From Lachnospiraceae bacterium (lineage in GTDB: Bacteria; Bacillota; Clostridia; Lachnospirales; Lachnospiraceae), in contig JAFOVD010000051.1 in the NCBI GenBank assembly GCA_017392525.1, forward strand, positions 1 to 42,849: a stretch of 42,849 nt of DNA, written 5' to 3'. Position numbers and translations under genes: made by a program. Under the pieces are notes generated by a model. The model made no database searches. It was not told the origin of the DNA and worked only from the letters and a program-made list of their open reading frames with translations. Shown in pieces: positions 24,907 through 34,126 of the stretch (position 1 is its first letter; each line of letters begins with the position of its first letter).

Positions 24907-26259
24907 TTAATTTGTAAATATCTGTACCCAATAATATTTGTACGGATGGGCTGAATCCACGTAACATGCGATTCCAACCTGTCCGTAAGAACCATCTAGA
25001 ATATTCGCCGCATGGGATGGGGATGCCATCCATGCTTCCATAACGGAGGATGCCGATGCTTGTCCTGCTGCAATATTTTCACCCATTACACTATAGGTGC
25101 CTCCCGCCTCCAAAACTGCCGATGATGGGCTGGCTCCATTGGGCCTTGTGTGAGAAAAGCTCTCTGTAATCTCGACAGCTCTCGTTCTGGCGGCAGCTGA
25201 CAATGTTCCACTCAGAGATAGTGGTGAAAGTCCTGCCTCTTCACGTCTCTGATTGAGAATTGTAAGCACCTCGCTTGCCATGCCATCATTGTAACTACCT
25301 GTAATAACCGGTGCTGAGATACTTGTCTCTACCGGAGCATCCACACCTGTTGTAGCGGCTGTATCCGTTTTCGTATCTGGAGCTGTCGACTCCGTTTTCT
25401 CAACGGTATTGGTCTTTGGTTTTCCTCCACCGGATTTTGAAGGAGTCGTATCCACTTCCTCAGAATCCTCTGTTTCCACAGAAATCTCCTGAGGTTTTTG
25501 TACCAACGTCAAAGGATAGGTAATCGTTGTCGTATTTCTGCCATAATCCCTGGCGGTAATTGTCACAGTATAAACATGATTCACTTCATCAGAAAGTGCC
25601 ACATCCACACTGCCCCAGCGACTACTGAGTACACCATCCACAGCGTCCTGAATCTGCCCTTCGGATATTGTTACCACCGGCGTCTGATTCACATCATCCA
25701 CTTCCATGGATTCCTCCGTCGGCTCGTGGGAAATCGTAGGACCGCTTCGATCAAAGATTATAAGAATTTTTTTCACCGACTGATTTCCACTTGTATCCCA
25801 CGCGTAAACATCCGCCGAATAGATACCTTCCACCGTCGGGATTTCATCCATCTGCATCGTGACTTCACTATTTTTTAAGTCCATTCCTGAAATCGAAACA
25901 GATTCCTCTTCCATCTGTTGCCTGAACTTCGCCGTCACATCACAGGTCATCTCTGTCAGATCCGATAACTTCTTATAATCACCGATTCTAGTTTTACTCT
26001 CCGAGACATCCTCTATCCGCATAAAATCATGCGCATCCAGACTTTTTAAATCACTGGTCCGGACAACCTCCCTTAGGAGGGTCAGCTTCGGTGCCTCGTT
26101 ATCTTCTGCGCCACTCCATGTAGAAACCGGATTTGTTGAAGCCTGTAAATCTGTCAGTCCACTGGTCTCCAACTGCATGTAACCGATACACAGAGCGCCC
26201 ACAAATACTGCTGCAACCGAACTGATTGTCAGCAGTTTTAACGCTGTTTTCTTATACAT
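24907..26259 (-). CDS. Secreted or membrane-anchored CAP/SCP-domain protein
   Basis: About 450 residues. An N-terminal hydrophobic segment (about residues 6-28) acts as signal or anchor. Residues about 30-260 contain repeated beta-rich segments resembling bacterial Ig-like folds. A Ser/Thr/Lys-rich linker follows, then a C-terminal CAP domain (about 325-450) with ILNQRREEAG, SHTRPNG, GENIAAG and SPSHAANIL. Bacterial CAP proteins are extracellular and mostly of unknown function. The ATG at 26259 is chosen because the upstream in-frame start at 26307 would place part of the preceding terminator in coding sequence. Confidence 0.88.
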   Translation of the reverse strand: MYKKTALKLLTISSVAAVFVGALCIGYMQLETSGLTDLQASTNPVSTWSGAEDNEAPKLTLLREVVRTSDLKSLDAHDFMRIEDVSESKTRIGDYKKLSDLTEMTCDVTAKFRQQMEEESVSISGMDLKNSEVTMQMDEIPTVEGIYSADVYAWDTSGNQSVKKILIIFDRSGPTISHEPTEESMEVDDVNQTPVVTISEGQIQDAVDGVLSSRWGSVDVALSDEVNHVYTVTITARDYGRNTTTITYPLTLVQKPQEISVETEDSEEVDTTPSKSGGGKPKTNTVEKTESTAPDTKTDTAATTGVDAPVETSISAPVITGSYNDGMASEVLTILNQRREEAGLSPLSLSGTLSAAARTRAVEITESFSHTRPNGASPSSAVLEAGGTYSVMGENIAAGQASASSVMEAWMASPSHAANILDGSYGQVGIACYVDSAHPYKYYWVQIFTN

Positions 26260-26283
26260 AACTCCGGGCTCCCCTTCCCGCAT

Positions 26284-26327
26284 AAAACAAAAAGTTGGAA
26301 ATGCCACAAATGGGACAATTCCAACTT
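26284..26327 (-). terminator. Terminator-like hairpin after the FKBP gene
   Basis: A 9-bp perfect stem (AAGTTGGAA at 26292-26300 with its complement at 26319-26327) has an 18-base loop and TTTGTTTT on its 3' side on the minus strand. Only 25 bases separate it from the CAP-domain gene. The CAP gene therefore depends on readthrough or on a promoter that I cannot see. Confidence 0.6.
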
Positions 26328-26379
26328 AATTGTAAACTATTCAATTCTATCTAACAACTTTTTATTGCATCTTTAGAAT

Positions 26380-26925
26380 TTATTCATAAACACCGTTAAT
26401 TGTGATATTGAATGTAACTGTCTGTCCATTCAGACTGTCTACTCCGTAATCATCCGGGAATGTAACCTCAATATCAAATGTCTCGCCTACAGAATGTCCT
26501 TCTACCTGCTCTTCAAATCCATCGATATAAGTTCCGGATCCAAGCTCTAGATCTGTACCGGCGCCATTGGTGCTACCTCCATCAAAAGCCTCTCCATCCA
26601 GATATCCTGTGTAATCAATATTTACCGTATCGCCTTCCTTAACAACAGTTCCCTCTGTTGTATTCAGAGTTTTACTGCTACTTGAATCATCGGATGAATC
26701 TGTTGTTTCCGTAGTGCTGTCAGATGTATCCGTAGTTTCTGTGGAAGCAGATGCCTGCGCCTTGGACTCCTTGTATTCCACTACGGAAATATATGTCAGC
26801 GCTCCCACTACCAATACCACTACAAGGATAAGTGCACCCAACTTTACCTTTTTTACTGTTTCCTTCTTCTTTCGTTCCTTCGCTCTTCTCTCTTTTGCAA
26901 GAGCCTTGTTTTCTTTACTACTCAC
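26380..26925 (-). CDS. Membrane-anchored FKBP-type peptidyl-prolyl isomerase
   Basis: 181 residues: a highly basic cytoplasmic N-terminus (about 1-28), one transmembrane helix (about 29-50), a Ser/Thr/Asp-rich linker (about 55-88) and one FKBP domain (about 90-181). The domain shows VNIDYTGYLDGEAFDGG, IDGFEEQVEGHSVGETFDIEVTFPDDYG and NGQTVTFNITING, as in trigger-factor-type FKBPs. It would assist folding outside the membrane. GGAG-type sites precede the ATG at 26925. Confidence 0.92.
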   Translation of the reverse strand: MSSKENKALAKERRAKERKKKETVKKVKLGALILVVVLVVGALTYISVVEYKESKAQASASTETTDTSDSTTETTDSSDDSSSSKTLNTTEGTVVKEGDTVNIDYTGYLDGEAFDGGSTNGAGTDLELGSGTYIDGFEEQVEGHSVGETFDIEVTFPDDYGVDSLNGQTVTFNITINGVYE

Positions 26926-27008
26926 CTTTGTATCTCTCCTAATCTTGTATTTTAAAATCCATTGCTATTTTAAATATAAGATGTGATAAATCTATGAAAA
27001 ACTTATGA

Positions 27009-28718
27009 CTATTTAACGCTGTTTTGCAGTATATACATACAGTGCTTTGATATTCGATTCATCTCTTCCTTGTCTACCTTGCAGGTATGCCTGTCATATG
27101 TATAGAGACCGTTTATCTCGTCTTCCACATCGCATAACTGAGTATAAACCACGCCGCACATACCATTCGAAATGGCAGGATAAATCATTTCCACATACAT
27201 GGTACGAATCATCTTCATCAGTTCTTCCCGATTCTTAGACATCCCATACCCCATAATCTTCTTTAGATTAAACATATGGCCTTCCACACGGAATCCGAAT
27301 CCACCGCACTCTGACAATAACAGTGGTCGCTCCTTGGGCACAAGTTTCTCATTGTGGAAATAAATATGCTCTGAATCAAAATCACTCAGCTTCTGCGCAA
27401 ACCATCCCGACGTAGAATCCACAAGTCTTGTGGGATCCCACTGCTTCATCAAGCTATAGATTCGATCACTCTCAAACTGTCCCCAGCCCTCATTGAAAAT
27501 ACACCAACTGATAATGGAGGGATGATTGTATAACTGCTGCACCGTATCCTCGCAATGCTTTATAAAGAAGTTCTTACGCTTCTTGTCCATATGCTTAAGA
27601 TACTGGTCCTTACGTTTCTTAAGTGTAATATTCGGAGCAAAAGTATCCATCATAAAATTATAGGGCCCGGAATTTACCATATCCTGCATCACAAATATGC
27701 CCAGGCGATCTGCCGCATAATAAAAATACTCCGGTTCCACCTTGATATGTTTTCTCAGGAAATTAAAACCCAGTTCCTTCATATTCCGGATATCCCGATC
27801 ATAACATTTTCGATTAGAAGGGACATAGATGCCTTCCAGAAAATATCCCTGGTCTAAAACGCCCTGTAAAAACACACATTCATGATTTAGACAGACACGA
27901 TTTATACCCTTACGTTTTTCAATTGTAATTTCACGAAGCGCTGTATAGGTCTCAACCACATCTTCTCCGTGCCTTACGGTCAAATCTATCAGGTTTGGAT
28001 GCTCCGGTGACCACAATACCTCCTCAGGCTTCCATTCCAGATTTAGCGTATTGTACAATTCCTGAAGATTGACATATCCACGCAAATTTTCCAATCTTAC
28101 AGATACTCTGTGCCCCATAGGATTCAATTCCACAAATACATCGTTGGAATTCCAATCTCCGGCCGGTGTCACTTCGATTTCAAATCCGGTCATATCCGGA
28201 GTAAGCTTCACAGATTCTATGTATTCCTTCGGTACATTTTCTAACCAGACACTCTTCCAGATTCCGGAAACCGGAGTATACCACATTCCTCCTCTGGCAA
28301 AGCGCTGCTTCCCATAAGGATAAACATGTGACAACCTATCCACCGCCGAAACAATCAGACGGTTCTCTCCCTCCCGATTAACAATCCCGGTTATATCATA
28401 CGTAAAACCCAGATATCCACCCTCATGGTGCCCGAGATATCGTTCATTCAGGTAGACATCGCAAACCTGATCTACTGCGCCAAAATGCAACAGCACCCGT
28501 TCTTCTGTAAAATCTTTTGGTAAGGAAAATTTCTTCTGATAATGAAGATGAAATCCTACATGCTGCCGGAATCCTGACATGTCTGACTGCGGTGGAAATG
28601 GTACGTTAATCTCATGTCCATTCAGCTCCCACAGCCCATCCAGAGATTTAAAGCCCTGGCGAACCCATTGCGGTGTAGGATGGATTTGTCTTAAGTTCTC
28701 TAATCTTTTTTTATCCAT
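27009..28718 (-). CDS. Glycoside hydrolase family 2 enzyme
   Basis: 569 residues with the GH2 order: N-terminal jelly-roll (about 20-165), Ig-like middle domain (about 170-265) and TIM barrel (about 270-565). The acid/base Glu is in FNEGWGQ (about residue 408) and the nucleophile Glu in LLLSECGGFGF (about 467). It has no signal peptide and so is cytosolic, like beta-galactosidases and beta-glucuronidases that act on imported oligosaccharides. It has none of the C-terminal domains of LacZ. The exact sugar cannot be told. No transporter gene adjoins it. Confidence 0.92.
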   Translation of the reverse strand: MDKKRLENLRQIHPTPQWVRQGFKSLDGLWELNGHEINVPFPPQSDMSGFRQHVGFHLHYQKKFSLPKDFTEERVLLHFGAVDQVCDVYLNERYLGHHEGGYLGFTYDITGIVNREGENRLIVSAVDRLSHVYPYGKQRFARGGMWYTPVSGIWKSVWLENVPKEYIESVKLTPDMTGFEIEVTPAGDWNSNDVFVELNPMGHRVSVRLENLRGYVNLQELYNTLNLEWKPEEVLWSPEHPNLIDLTVRHGEDVVETYTALREITIEKRKGINRVCLNHECVFLQGVLDQGYFLEGIYVPSNRKCYDRDIRNMKELGFNFLRKHIKVEPEYFYYAADRLGIFVMQDMVNSGPYNFMMDTFAPNITLKKRKDQYLKHMDKKRKNFFIKHCEDTVQQLYNHPSIISWCIFNEGWGQFESDRIYSLMKQWDPTRLVDSTSGWFAQKLSDFDSEHIYFHNEKLVPKERPLLLSECGGFGFRVEGHMFNLKKIMGYGMSKNREELMKMIRTMYVEMIYPAISNGMCGVVYTQLCDVEDEINGLYTYDRHTCKVDKEEMNRISKHCMYILQNSVK

Positions 28719-29092
28719 AACATTATGCCCCCATTCAAGTTACTATCATCATACTCTTTTTGCTATGGATAGAAAATAGTCATTTTCTGTCTAAAAAGAA
28801 AAATAGCAGATCATCGGGGAATGATCTGCTTCTCAAAAGGCGTTTTCTAAATATAGGAGAGAAAACAATTTATCAAATATTGCAACTCGCAGATTATCGG
28901 GGGTCTGCAGTTGCTTCCTGATAATTAATTTGAAATCACTAGTTCATCTGAACTGCTCTTACTATAACAACTATTCACTATCGCTTCTTGCCAAATTCAA
29001 ACACAAAACTAGCCAAATCTTGCGAATCTTCTCTTCCCCCTGCCCCCGCCCACAGATTTTTTGATTTGGCATTATTATTTTAGTGGTTTTGA
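28719..29092. other. Structured non-coding region between the GH2 and flagellin genes
   Basis: Most of a 453-base gap with no credible gene. Three inverted repeats lie in series: 28805-28830 (10-bp perfect stem, loop CGGGGA), 28842-28866 (7-bp stem, loop containing AGGAG) and 28882-28914 (11-bp stem with one bulge, loop ending CGGGGG). The first and third share CAGAT-N-ATCGGGG. On the minus strand the first is followed by a T-rich run and could terminate antisense transcription. On the plus strand the G-rich loops could be protein-binding sites. The rest is AT-rich promoter DNA. Confidence 0.5.
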
Positions 29093-29100
29093 CCGATATA
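29093..29100 (+). promoter_or_regulatory. SigD-type -10 element of the flagellin gene
   Basis: CCGATATA matches the flagellar sigma-factor -10 (GCCGATAT/A), 72 bases before the flagellin ATG. A TAAA -35 box is not evident 15-17 bases upstream, where the sequence is ATTATTAT. Confidence 0.5.
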
Positions 29101-29171
29101 GTTAATAGAGTATTTATGCTCATTTTTAGGTTTTGTATTTTAGATTTTGGATATATATATAGGGATTTTTT

Positions 29172-32100
29172 ATGGTTATACAGCATAATATTTCGGCGAT
29201 GAACGCCCAACGCCAATTTCATACTGTAACAGGCCAAAAGACGAAGCGAATGGAACGGTTGTCCAGTGGATACCGCATCAATCGCTCCGCTGATGATGCC
29301 GCAGGATTGGCCATTTCCGAGAAGATGCGCTGGCAGATTCGCGGATTGGATAAAGCTACTCAGAATATCAGTCACGGCATCAGTTTTGTTCAAACAGGTG
29401 AGGGTGCACTACAGGAAGTGCATTCTATTTTGCAGCGTATGAAGGAGCTATCTGTTCAAGCTGCCAATGATACAAATTCAAAAACAGATCGTGAAGCTAT
29501 CAATGCTGAAATCAGTGAGCTTAAGCAGGCAACCAAGGATATCTTCCGAGACACACAATTCAACACAAAATACATCTTTCGTACTCCTTATGCACCGGAT
29601 ATTGACGGGCAGACAACAGATTACACATTTTTCAATATCGGCGATGGTAAAACACAGGGTGGTATTGAAATCAATAATAACCGTTACACATGGGATGAGC
29701 TGGGTGTACAGCAGACTGACGGCATACTGACATCAGATTTCCAGCTTACCTTCTATGATCAGTCGGAGGATGGACAGAATAACGAGGAAATCACCCTCTA
29801 TGGCAAGGCTGGCGATGCGGTTACAGATATTCAGCGGCGCTATCGCGTTTCCACAGATGAAACGGGTATCAAAGTCAATGGCATCTATGCCGCTGTCTGG
29901 AAGGATTCCGGAAGCAGTATTGTTTCCAATGTCATTAATGAAAAGGGCAATTATTTGTCCTTTGAATTCCATGGAATGAATGTAGAATTTGCCATGGAAG
30001 ATGATGAAACCGATACGAAAAATGATTTTATCGCCCATCTAAATACCGATAATATCTCTCCAATCGAATGGTTTGCCAAAGGGGTAGCAACTGAGGACTT
30101 CTCTGCGGTTCATTCAACCGCTGATTCAATGACAATCAATGTTACCAATGCCAACGATATGGACGTTGAGAACTGGGTATATACTGTCAAGGCTGATGAG
30201 AGTGGTGTGCAGCTGGTTCAGAGTTCAACCGGATCCAATCCTCTCTCCGATTCTGTCGATGGCGTGACTCATAAGAAATACCTGTGGGGTCAGAATGGCA
30301 GCAATTATACTGATTTTGTAAATCAGGACGCCAATGAGAATTCCTACCCGATTCGTGACTGGGGTACCTCAAGGGATACCGCGCTTCACGTTTCCGCCAA
30401 CGGAAGCAGTACTGAGCTGGAAACTCTGGATTCTGACGCAACTTATAATTACAATGATACCGCTGCAGGTCAGGGTATCTACAAAGATTGGGACGGACTA
30501 AACTTTGACTTCACCATCGACATCGACGAAGCCGGTCGTGACCAGGTAGCTGCCGGTCTGACACAGACCTTAAGTGGGGGCCCGGTTATTGCCAAAATGA
30601 AATCTGTGGATGCTGTTGGCAATAACAATGTCTCTGTAACAGACGCATCCACTGTGGATTTCCATTATCAAAGAGATGCTCTGCTTCGTGATTTCGACAG
30701 CAACAACGGAACTGACCCTATGCAAACCACTGTGACAAGAACCAAGGTTATAATCGGTTCCATTAAAGATTACGAGGAAAGAAGCACCCTACACGAGGCT
30801 CAGGCGCGTTCCATCAAGGATACCTACACCAAGACGGTTTCCTCCACACGCACCTACTCAGAATACTATGATGCCGAAATGAACCTTGTTAAAACAGATG
30901 ATGACAATACTGTTTTAAATTCCACATCGGACTGGGTTAAGACGGATTCGGAATCCTCCTACAAGAAGTTGTCCGACAGCACGGATTACTCTACTGTAAC
31001 TACAAATGAGGATAGCAATCCGGTCTCTAGAAATGTGGTTCCATCCGATGATGTTACCATTGAAGAAATCTGGACTACTGTTACCAATGATGATGGAACC
31101 GAAGAAGACGTTCTCTCCGGATATAAATATACATATACAGAGCAGATTACAGAATTCTATCAGAAAACAGAAGACTACTATGACACCTCTGATGGAAGTA
31201 CACCAAATATCTATATGAAAAATAACAGCGGTGCGTACAAGGCTCTCGGATCTGCAAACAGTGTTCATTTCTACACCTATGGAGGAACAGAAGCCGATGG
31301 CTCCAAATACGATATGTCCGGCAATCTGTATAAGGAAACCTCCTATGGCAGTGGCGATACACTCTACGTGTCCGATAGCTCCGAAAATGGATACGCAGTT
31401 ACTAAAGTCTACAAAACCGCCCGCTATGACTACACCATGAAAAACAGTGCCGGAGATGTAATCATGACCGGCCGGTCTGTTGGATTCGTTGATACTTCCG
31501 ACGGAATCAAGGATGGTCCGGCAGAGGGTTCCGGCAACTTGCCTGCCGAGAATGTTAAAAATGTCATCACACTGACCACATCCACCGGTGGTCGTGCAAC
31601 CTATAATACAAACCTTGCCAATCGTAGCGTTAAACTACAGGCCAATGACGGATCCGAAAATTATGTCCTTCTTCGCTACGATGATAGAAATGATACAACC
31701 GGCAACACGAATAAAACCGTGGAAGTCGATTTTACACCGGATGGAACAGCAAAACGTTCCTTCTATAAATCAGCTAAAACCGGCGGTCACAGTACCGATT
31801 CCATCATGGGATATGAAGTGTCTCCAATCAAGAAAGAGCTGAATATCCAAGCCGGAGCCCAGGGTCTTCAGGGAATCACCTTACAGTGGACCGGTCTTAC
31901 AAATACGGTTATCGGACTGTCTTCCGTATCCGTGGAAAGCTATGGACGAGCTCAAGCAGCTATCTCCTTAGTTGACAAGGCTATTGATATCATTTCCACC
32001 GAGCGAAATTCATTTGGTGCTCAGCAGAACCGGCTGGAGCACGCATATGATATTGACAGCAATACATCTGAGAATACCCAGGCGGCAGAATCCAGAATCC

Positions 32101-32225
32101 GTGATGCCGATATGGCAGAAGAATCTGTAGCCAACGCCATCCTGCAGGTTCTCCAGCAGGCAGGCCAGGCAATGATTGCTCAGGCCAACGAATCCCCGGA
32201 AGCGGCTCTCAGATTACTGCAATAA
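29172..32225 (+). CDS. Flagellin with a very long variable domain
   Basis: The structural subunit of the flagellar filament, exported by the flagellar type III apparatus. At 1017 residues it is two to three times the usual length (270-500). The N-terminal D0/D1 domain (about 1-140) begins MVIQHNISAMNAQR and contains LSSGYRINRSADDAAG. The C-terminal D1/D0 domain (about 920-1017) contains ISTERNSFGAQQNRLEHA. The TLR5-contact region LQRMKELSVQ (87-96) is kept. The intervening 780 residues are Ser, Thr, Asp and Tyr rich, contain no HExxH protease motif, and are probably beta-rich surface domains. The weak ribosome site AGGGA precedes the ATG. A terminator follows directly. Confidence 0.95.
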   Translation: MVIQHNISAMNAQRQFHTVTGQKTKRMERLSSGYRINRSADDAAGLAISEKMRWQIRGLDKATQNISHGISFVQTGEGALQEVHSILQRMKELSVQAANDTNSKTDREAINAEISELKQATKDIFRDTQFNTKYIFRTPYAPDIDGQTTDYTFFNIGDGKTQGGIEINNNRYTWDELGVQQTDGILTSDFQLTFYDQSEDGQNNEEITLYGKAGDAVTDIQRRYRVSTDETGIKVNGIYAAVWKDSGSSIVSNVINEKGNYLSFEFHGMNVEFAMEDDETDTKNDFIAHLNTDNISPIEWFAKGVATEDFSAVHSTADSMTINVTNANDMDVENWVYTVKADESGVQLVQSSTGSNPLSDSVDGVTHKKYLWGQNGSNYTDFVNQDANENSYPIRDWGTSRDTALHVSANGSSTELETLDSDATYNYNDTAAGQGIYKDWDGLNFDFTIDIDEAGRDQVAAGLTQTLSGGPVIAKMKSVDAVGNNNVSVTDASTVDFHYQRDALLRDFDSNNGTDPMQTTVTRTKVIIGSIKDYEERSTLHEAQARSIKDTYTKTVSSTRTYSEYYDAEMNLVKTDDDNTVLNSTSDWVKTDSESSYKKLSDSTDYSTVTTNEDSNPVSRNVVPSDDVTIEEIWTTVTNDDGTEEDVLSGYKYTYTEQITEFYQKTEDYYDTSDGSTPNIYMKNNSGAYKALGSANSVHFYTYGGTEADGSKYDMSGNLYKETSYGSGDTLYVSDSSENGYAVTKVYKTARYDYTMKNSAGDVIMTGRSVGFVDTSDGIKDGPAEGSGNLPAENVKNVITLTTSTGGRATYNTNLANRSVKLQANDGSENYVLLRYDDRNDTTGNTNKTVEVDFTPDGTAKRSFYKSAKTGGHSTDSIMGYEVSPIKKELNIQAGAQGLQGITLQWTGLTNTVIGLSSVSVESYGRAQAAISLVDKAIDIISTERNSFGAQQNRLEHAYDIDSNTSENTQAAESRIRDADMAEESVANAILQVLQQAGQAMIAQANESPEAALRLLQ

Positions 32226-32226
32226 A

Positions 32227-32265
32227 AGAAGCCAGAATTACTATAAGTAATCTGGCTTCTTTTTC
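32227..32265. terminator. Intrinsic terminator after flagellin
   Basis: A 15-bp stem with one bulged A (32227-32242 with 32246-32260) is followed by TTTTTC on the plus strand, two bases after the flagellin stop. Its A-rich left flank could also serve the convergent gene at 32299. Confidence 0.85.
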
Positions 32266-32298
32266 ATTTCTCTAGATGTTCTCCGGAAAACAAATCTA

Positions 32299-33165
32299 CT
32301 ATGCCATAAAATCCGCAACCGCTCCTCCGCTTTCTGCTCTGACACCTGCATCACACTGACTATTTAAATACTCAAAATAATTCTTTAAATACTCCATATC
32401 TGCCTTGGCTAGATCCCGGTCTTCCGCGCTTCTGTGGCGTTTCTCCATCTCTCTAATATCTTCCTCATCCATATCCTCGGAAAATGCAAGTAAATCCTGC
32501 ATCATATCAAAAAGATCCATCTCCATATTCTCTGCAAAAGATGTCATTTCCTCTGCGAGGAATTCCATGTCCTCCGTGAAAGATTCCATCTCCTCTTCGA
32601 AGGAATCTATCTCTTCTATTTCTTCCGGATCAAGTGCAGGCAAAACGAGCTCTTCGCCTCTTTTTGCCAGCTCTTCCATTCTAAGATTCTTCTCATGTTT
32701 TCTGGCAACCCGCTCGACGGACATTGCATGACTGATTGCCATTTCCAACTCCACATCATCATAACTCTCTGACCCCCTCTTCCGTTTAAGATCTGAAACC
32801 TGTAACTTCGCTTTCGTAACAACCAAATGGGCGTTGCCACTGGTTTTACTGGCCCGAATCGCAGAAGACAATTTCTTATAGCTATAGCGAAGTCGTTTCT
32901 TCTCCAGTCTCGACTTCTTGGACTTCTGCATAGACTCCTGATTGGACTGTACTCCTCTCATGTTTGCAGGAACAAGCTTTGCATATCCTTCCACCGGTAC
33001 AAGTTTGCCATCCATTATACGATATCGTCCATCCTTGGTTGTCTGGTTCGCCTTTTCAAGTTGCTTCATCATCCCTTGAATGCGTTGTTCCATAACTTCC
33101 GGATTGTTCATACGCTGCGTATAGTTTTTCATCCCGGATACCGGGGATAATCCGATGCCACCCAT
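32299..33165 (-). CDS. Uncharacterised acidic coiled-coil protein (288 residues)
   Basis: I do not recognise the family. The N-terminal third is basic and includes a Lys/Arg-rich stretch (about 84-100). The C-terminal half is strongly acidic and methionine-rich, with near-heptad repeats such as EEMESFTEDMEFLAEEM (about 190-215). No signal or membrane segment is visible. It lies 12 bases downstream of the DUF6033 gene and next to flagellin, so a role in motility is plausible but unproved. The asymmetric charge suggests a scaffold or chaperone-like binding protein. Confidence 0.7.
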   Translation of the reverse strand: MGGIGLSPVSGMKNYTQRMNNPEVMEQRIQGMMKQLEKANQTTKDGRYRIMDGKLVPVEGYAKLVPANMRGVQSNQESMQKSKKSRLEKKRLRYSYKKLSSAIRASKTSGNAHLVVTKAKLQVSDLKRKRGSESYDDVELEMAISHAMSVERVARKHEKNLRMEELAKRGEELVLPALDPEEIEEIDSFEEEMESFTEDMEFLAEEMTSFAENMEMDLFDMMQDLLAFSEDMDEEDIREMEKRHRSAEDRDLAKADMEYLKNYFEYLNSQCDAGVRAESGGAVADFMA

Positions 33166-33177
33166 AGAATCACCTCG

Positions 33178-33978
33178 CTATCCAGCGAAATCAATATTCT
33201 GGCCTATTGCCCTCTCCTCTTTTGTCATAACCATGTCTGTCTGCCAGATCTGATATTGATCCCGTACCTTCTCAATTAATTCTTCCATCGTATCGGCTTT
33301 TATCGTAACAGTCTCTTCCTTCTCCGCCTTCTTTTGATTCTGTTTCTCTATTGCCCTCTCTTCTTTTTGATTCTCCTCTATACGTTTCTTTTCTTTACGT
33401 TTTTCCTCAACATGTTTTTCTTTTGTTTTCTCAATCCGCTTTGCCTGGGCTTCACTGGACTTCTTTAGCACTGCAAAATAAGAAGTTGTACCATTGTCAT
33501 TTACCTGCATACCAAATCCTGCAATATTAGAACCGGTTGAGCTTAGCTTATTGGATACCTGCGTAAGATTCGCCGCTGCATTTCCAATAATGCCCTCATA
33601 TTTGTCACGATAACTTGCGTCGGTAGCCATACGCTCCAGTTTCTCCTCATCAATTAATACCACCATCTTGCTGGCATTTCCATAGGAGGCAGCGCGAGCC
33701 TGAGCAGCCTGCTTCTGATCCTCAGACACTAATATGAAATCCATATTGTGGAACTTCTCTTTAAGCTTATTGTAATACTCCAACGCCTTGTCTGACAATT
33801 TTGGATTTCCAATCGTCTTGCCAAGGGAAGAGGTGTTACTTACCTTCTCTTGTGCTATTTCATCAACATATGTTTTGGAATTTGTTTTAGAATTCTTATC
33901 AGTCTGCGTTTTACTGCAGGACTGATACTGGCCAATCACATTGGCCATAGATGTGTTACTTATTTGATTTACATTCAT
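33178..33978 (-). CDS. DUF6033-like protein
   Basis: 266 residues. A Ser/Thr-rich N-terminus is followed by a conserved-looking region (about 65-165: KALEYYNKLKEKFHNMDFILVS, KMVVLIDEEKLERMATD, NIAGFGMQV). A long Lys/Glu coiled coil (about 170-225) and a C-terminal helix follow. The arrangement matches what I know of DUF6033, found in motile Lachnospiraceae near flagellar genes; no function is established. GGAGG lies seven bases before the ATG. A weak SigD-like element (CCGAAAT on the minus strand near 34046-34052) may drive it. Confidence 0.7.
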   Translation of the reverse strand: MNVNQISNTSMANVIGQYQSCSKTQTDKNSKTNSKTYVDEIAQEKVSNTSSLGKTIGNPKLSDKALEYYNKLKEKFHNMDFILVSEDQKQAAQARAASYGNASKMVVLIDEEKLERMATDASYRDKYEGIIGNAAANLTQVSNKLSSTGSNIAGFGMQVNDNGTTSYFAVLKKSSEAQAKRIEKTKEKHVEEKRKEKKRIEENQKEERAIEKQNQKKAEKEETVTIKADTMEELIEKVRDQYQIWQTDMVMTKEERAIGQNIDFAG

Positions 33979-34085
33979 CGCATTCCCTCCATGGCTTGCT
34001 TTACACTAAAATCCTTTTTAGCAAAATACTTCCGTCTAAATACCATTTCGGATGAAAATGTACAATTCTAAAGTTCGAAAATAGA

Positions 34086-34126
34086 CAAAAAATCCACCGT
34101 GGATTTAGTCACTATTCCCCGGTGGA
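34086..34126 (-). terminator. Intrinsic terminator of dinB
   Basis: TCCACCG (34093-34099) pairs with CGGTGGA (34120-34126), with the dinB stop codon in the loop and a run of T's following on the minus strand. Confidence 0.65.

Noticed and set aside
28971-29393. Minus-strand 140-codon frame overlapping the flagellin start
   Set aside because: It lies antisense to conserved flagellin codons and its promoter, has no family resemblance, and mirrors the coding bias of the plus strand.
29600-31900. Flagellinolysin-type metalloprotease in the flagellin variable region
   Set aside because: No HExxH zinc motif is present in the translated region; HEAQA near residue 540 does not fit.
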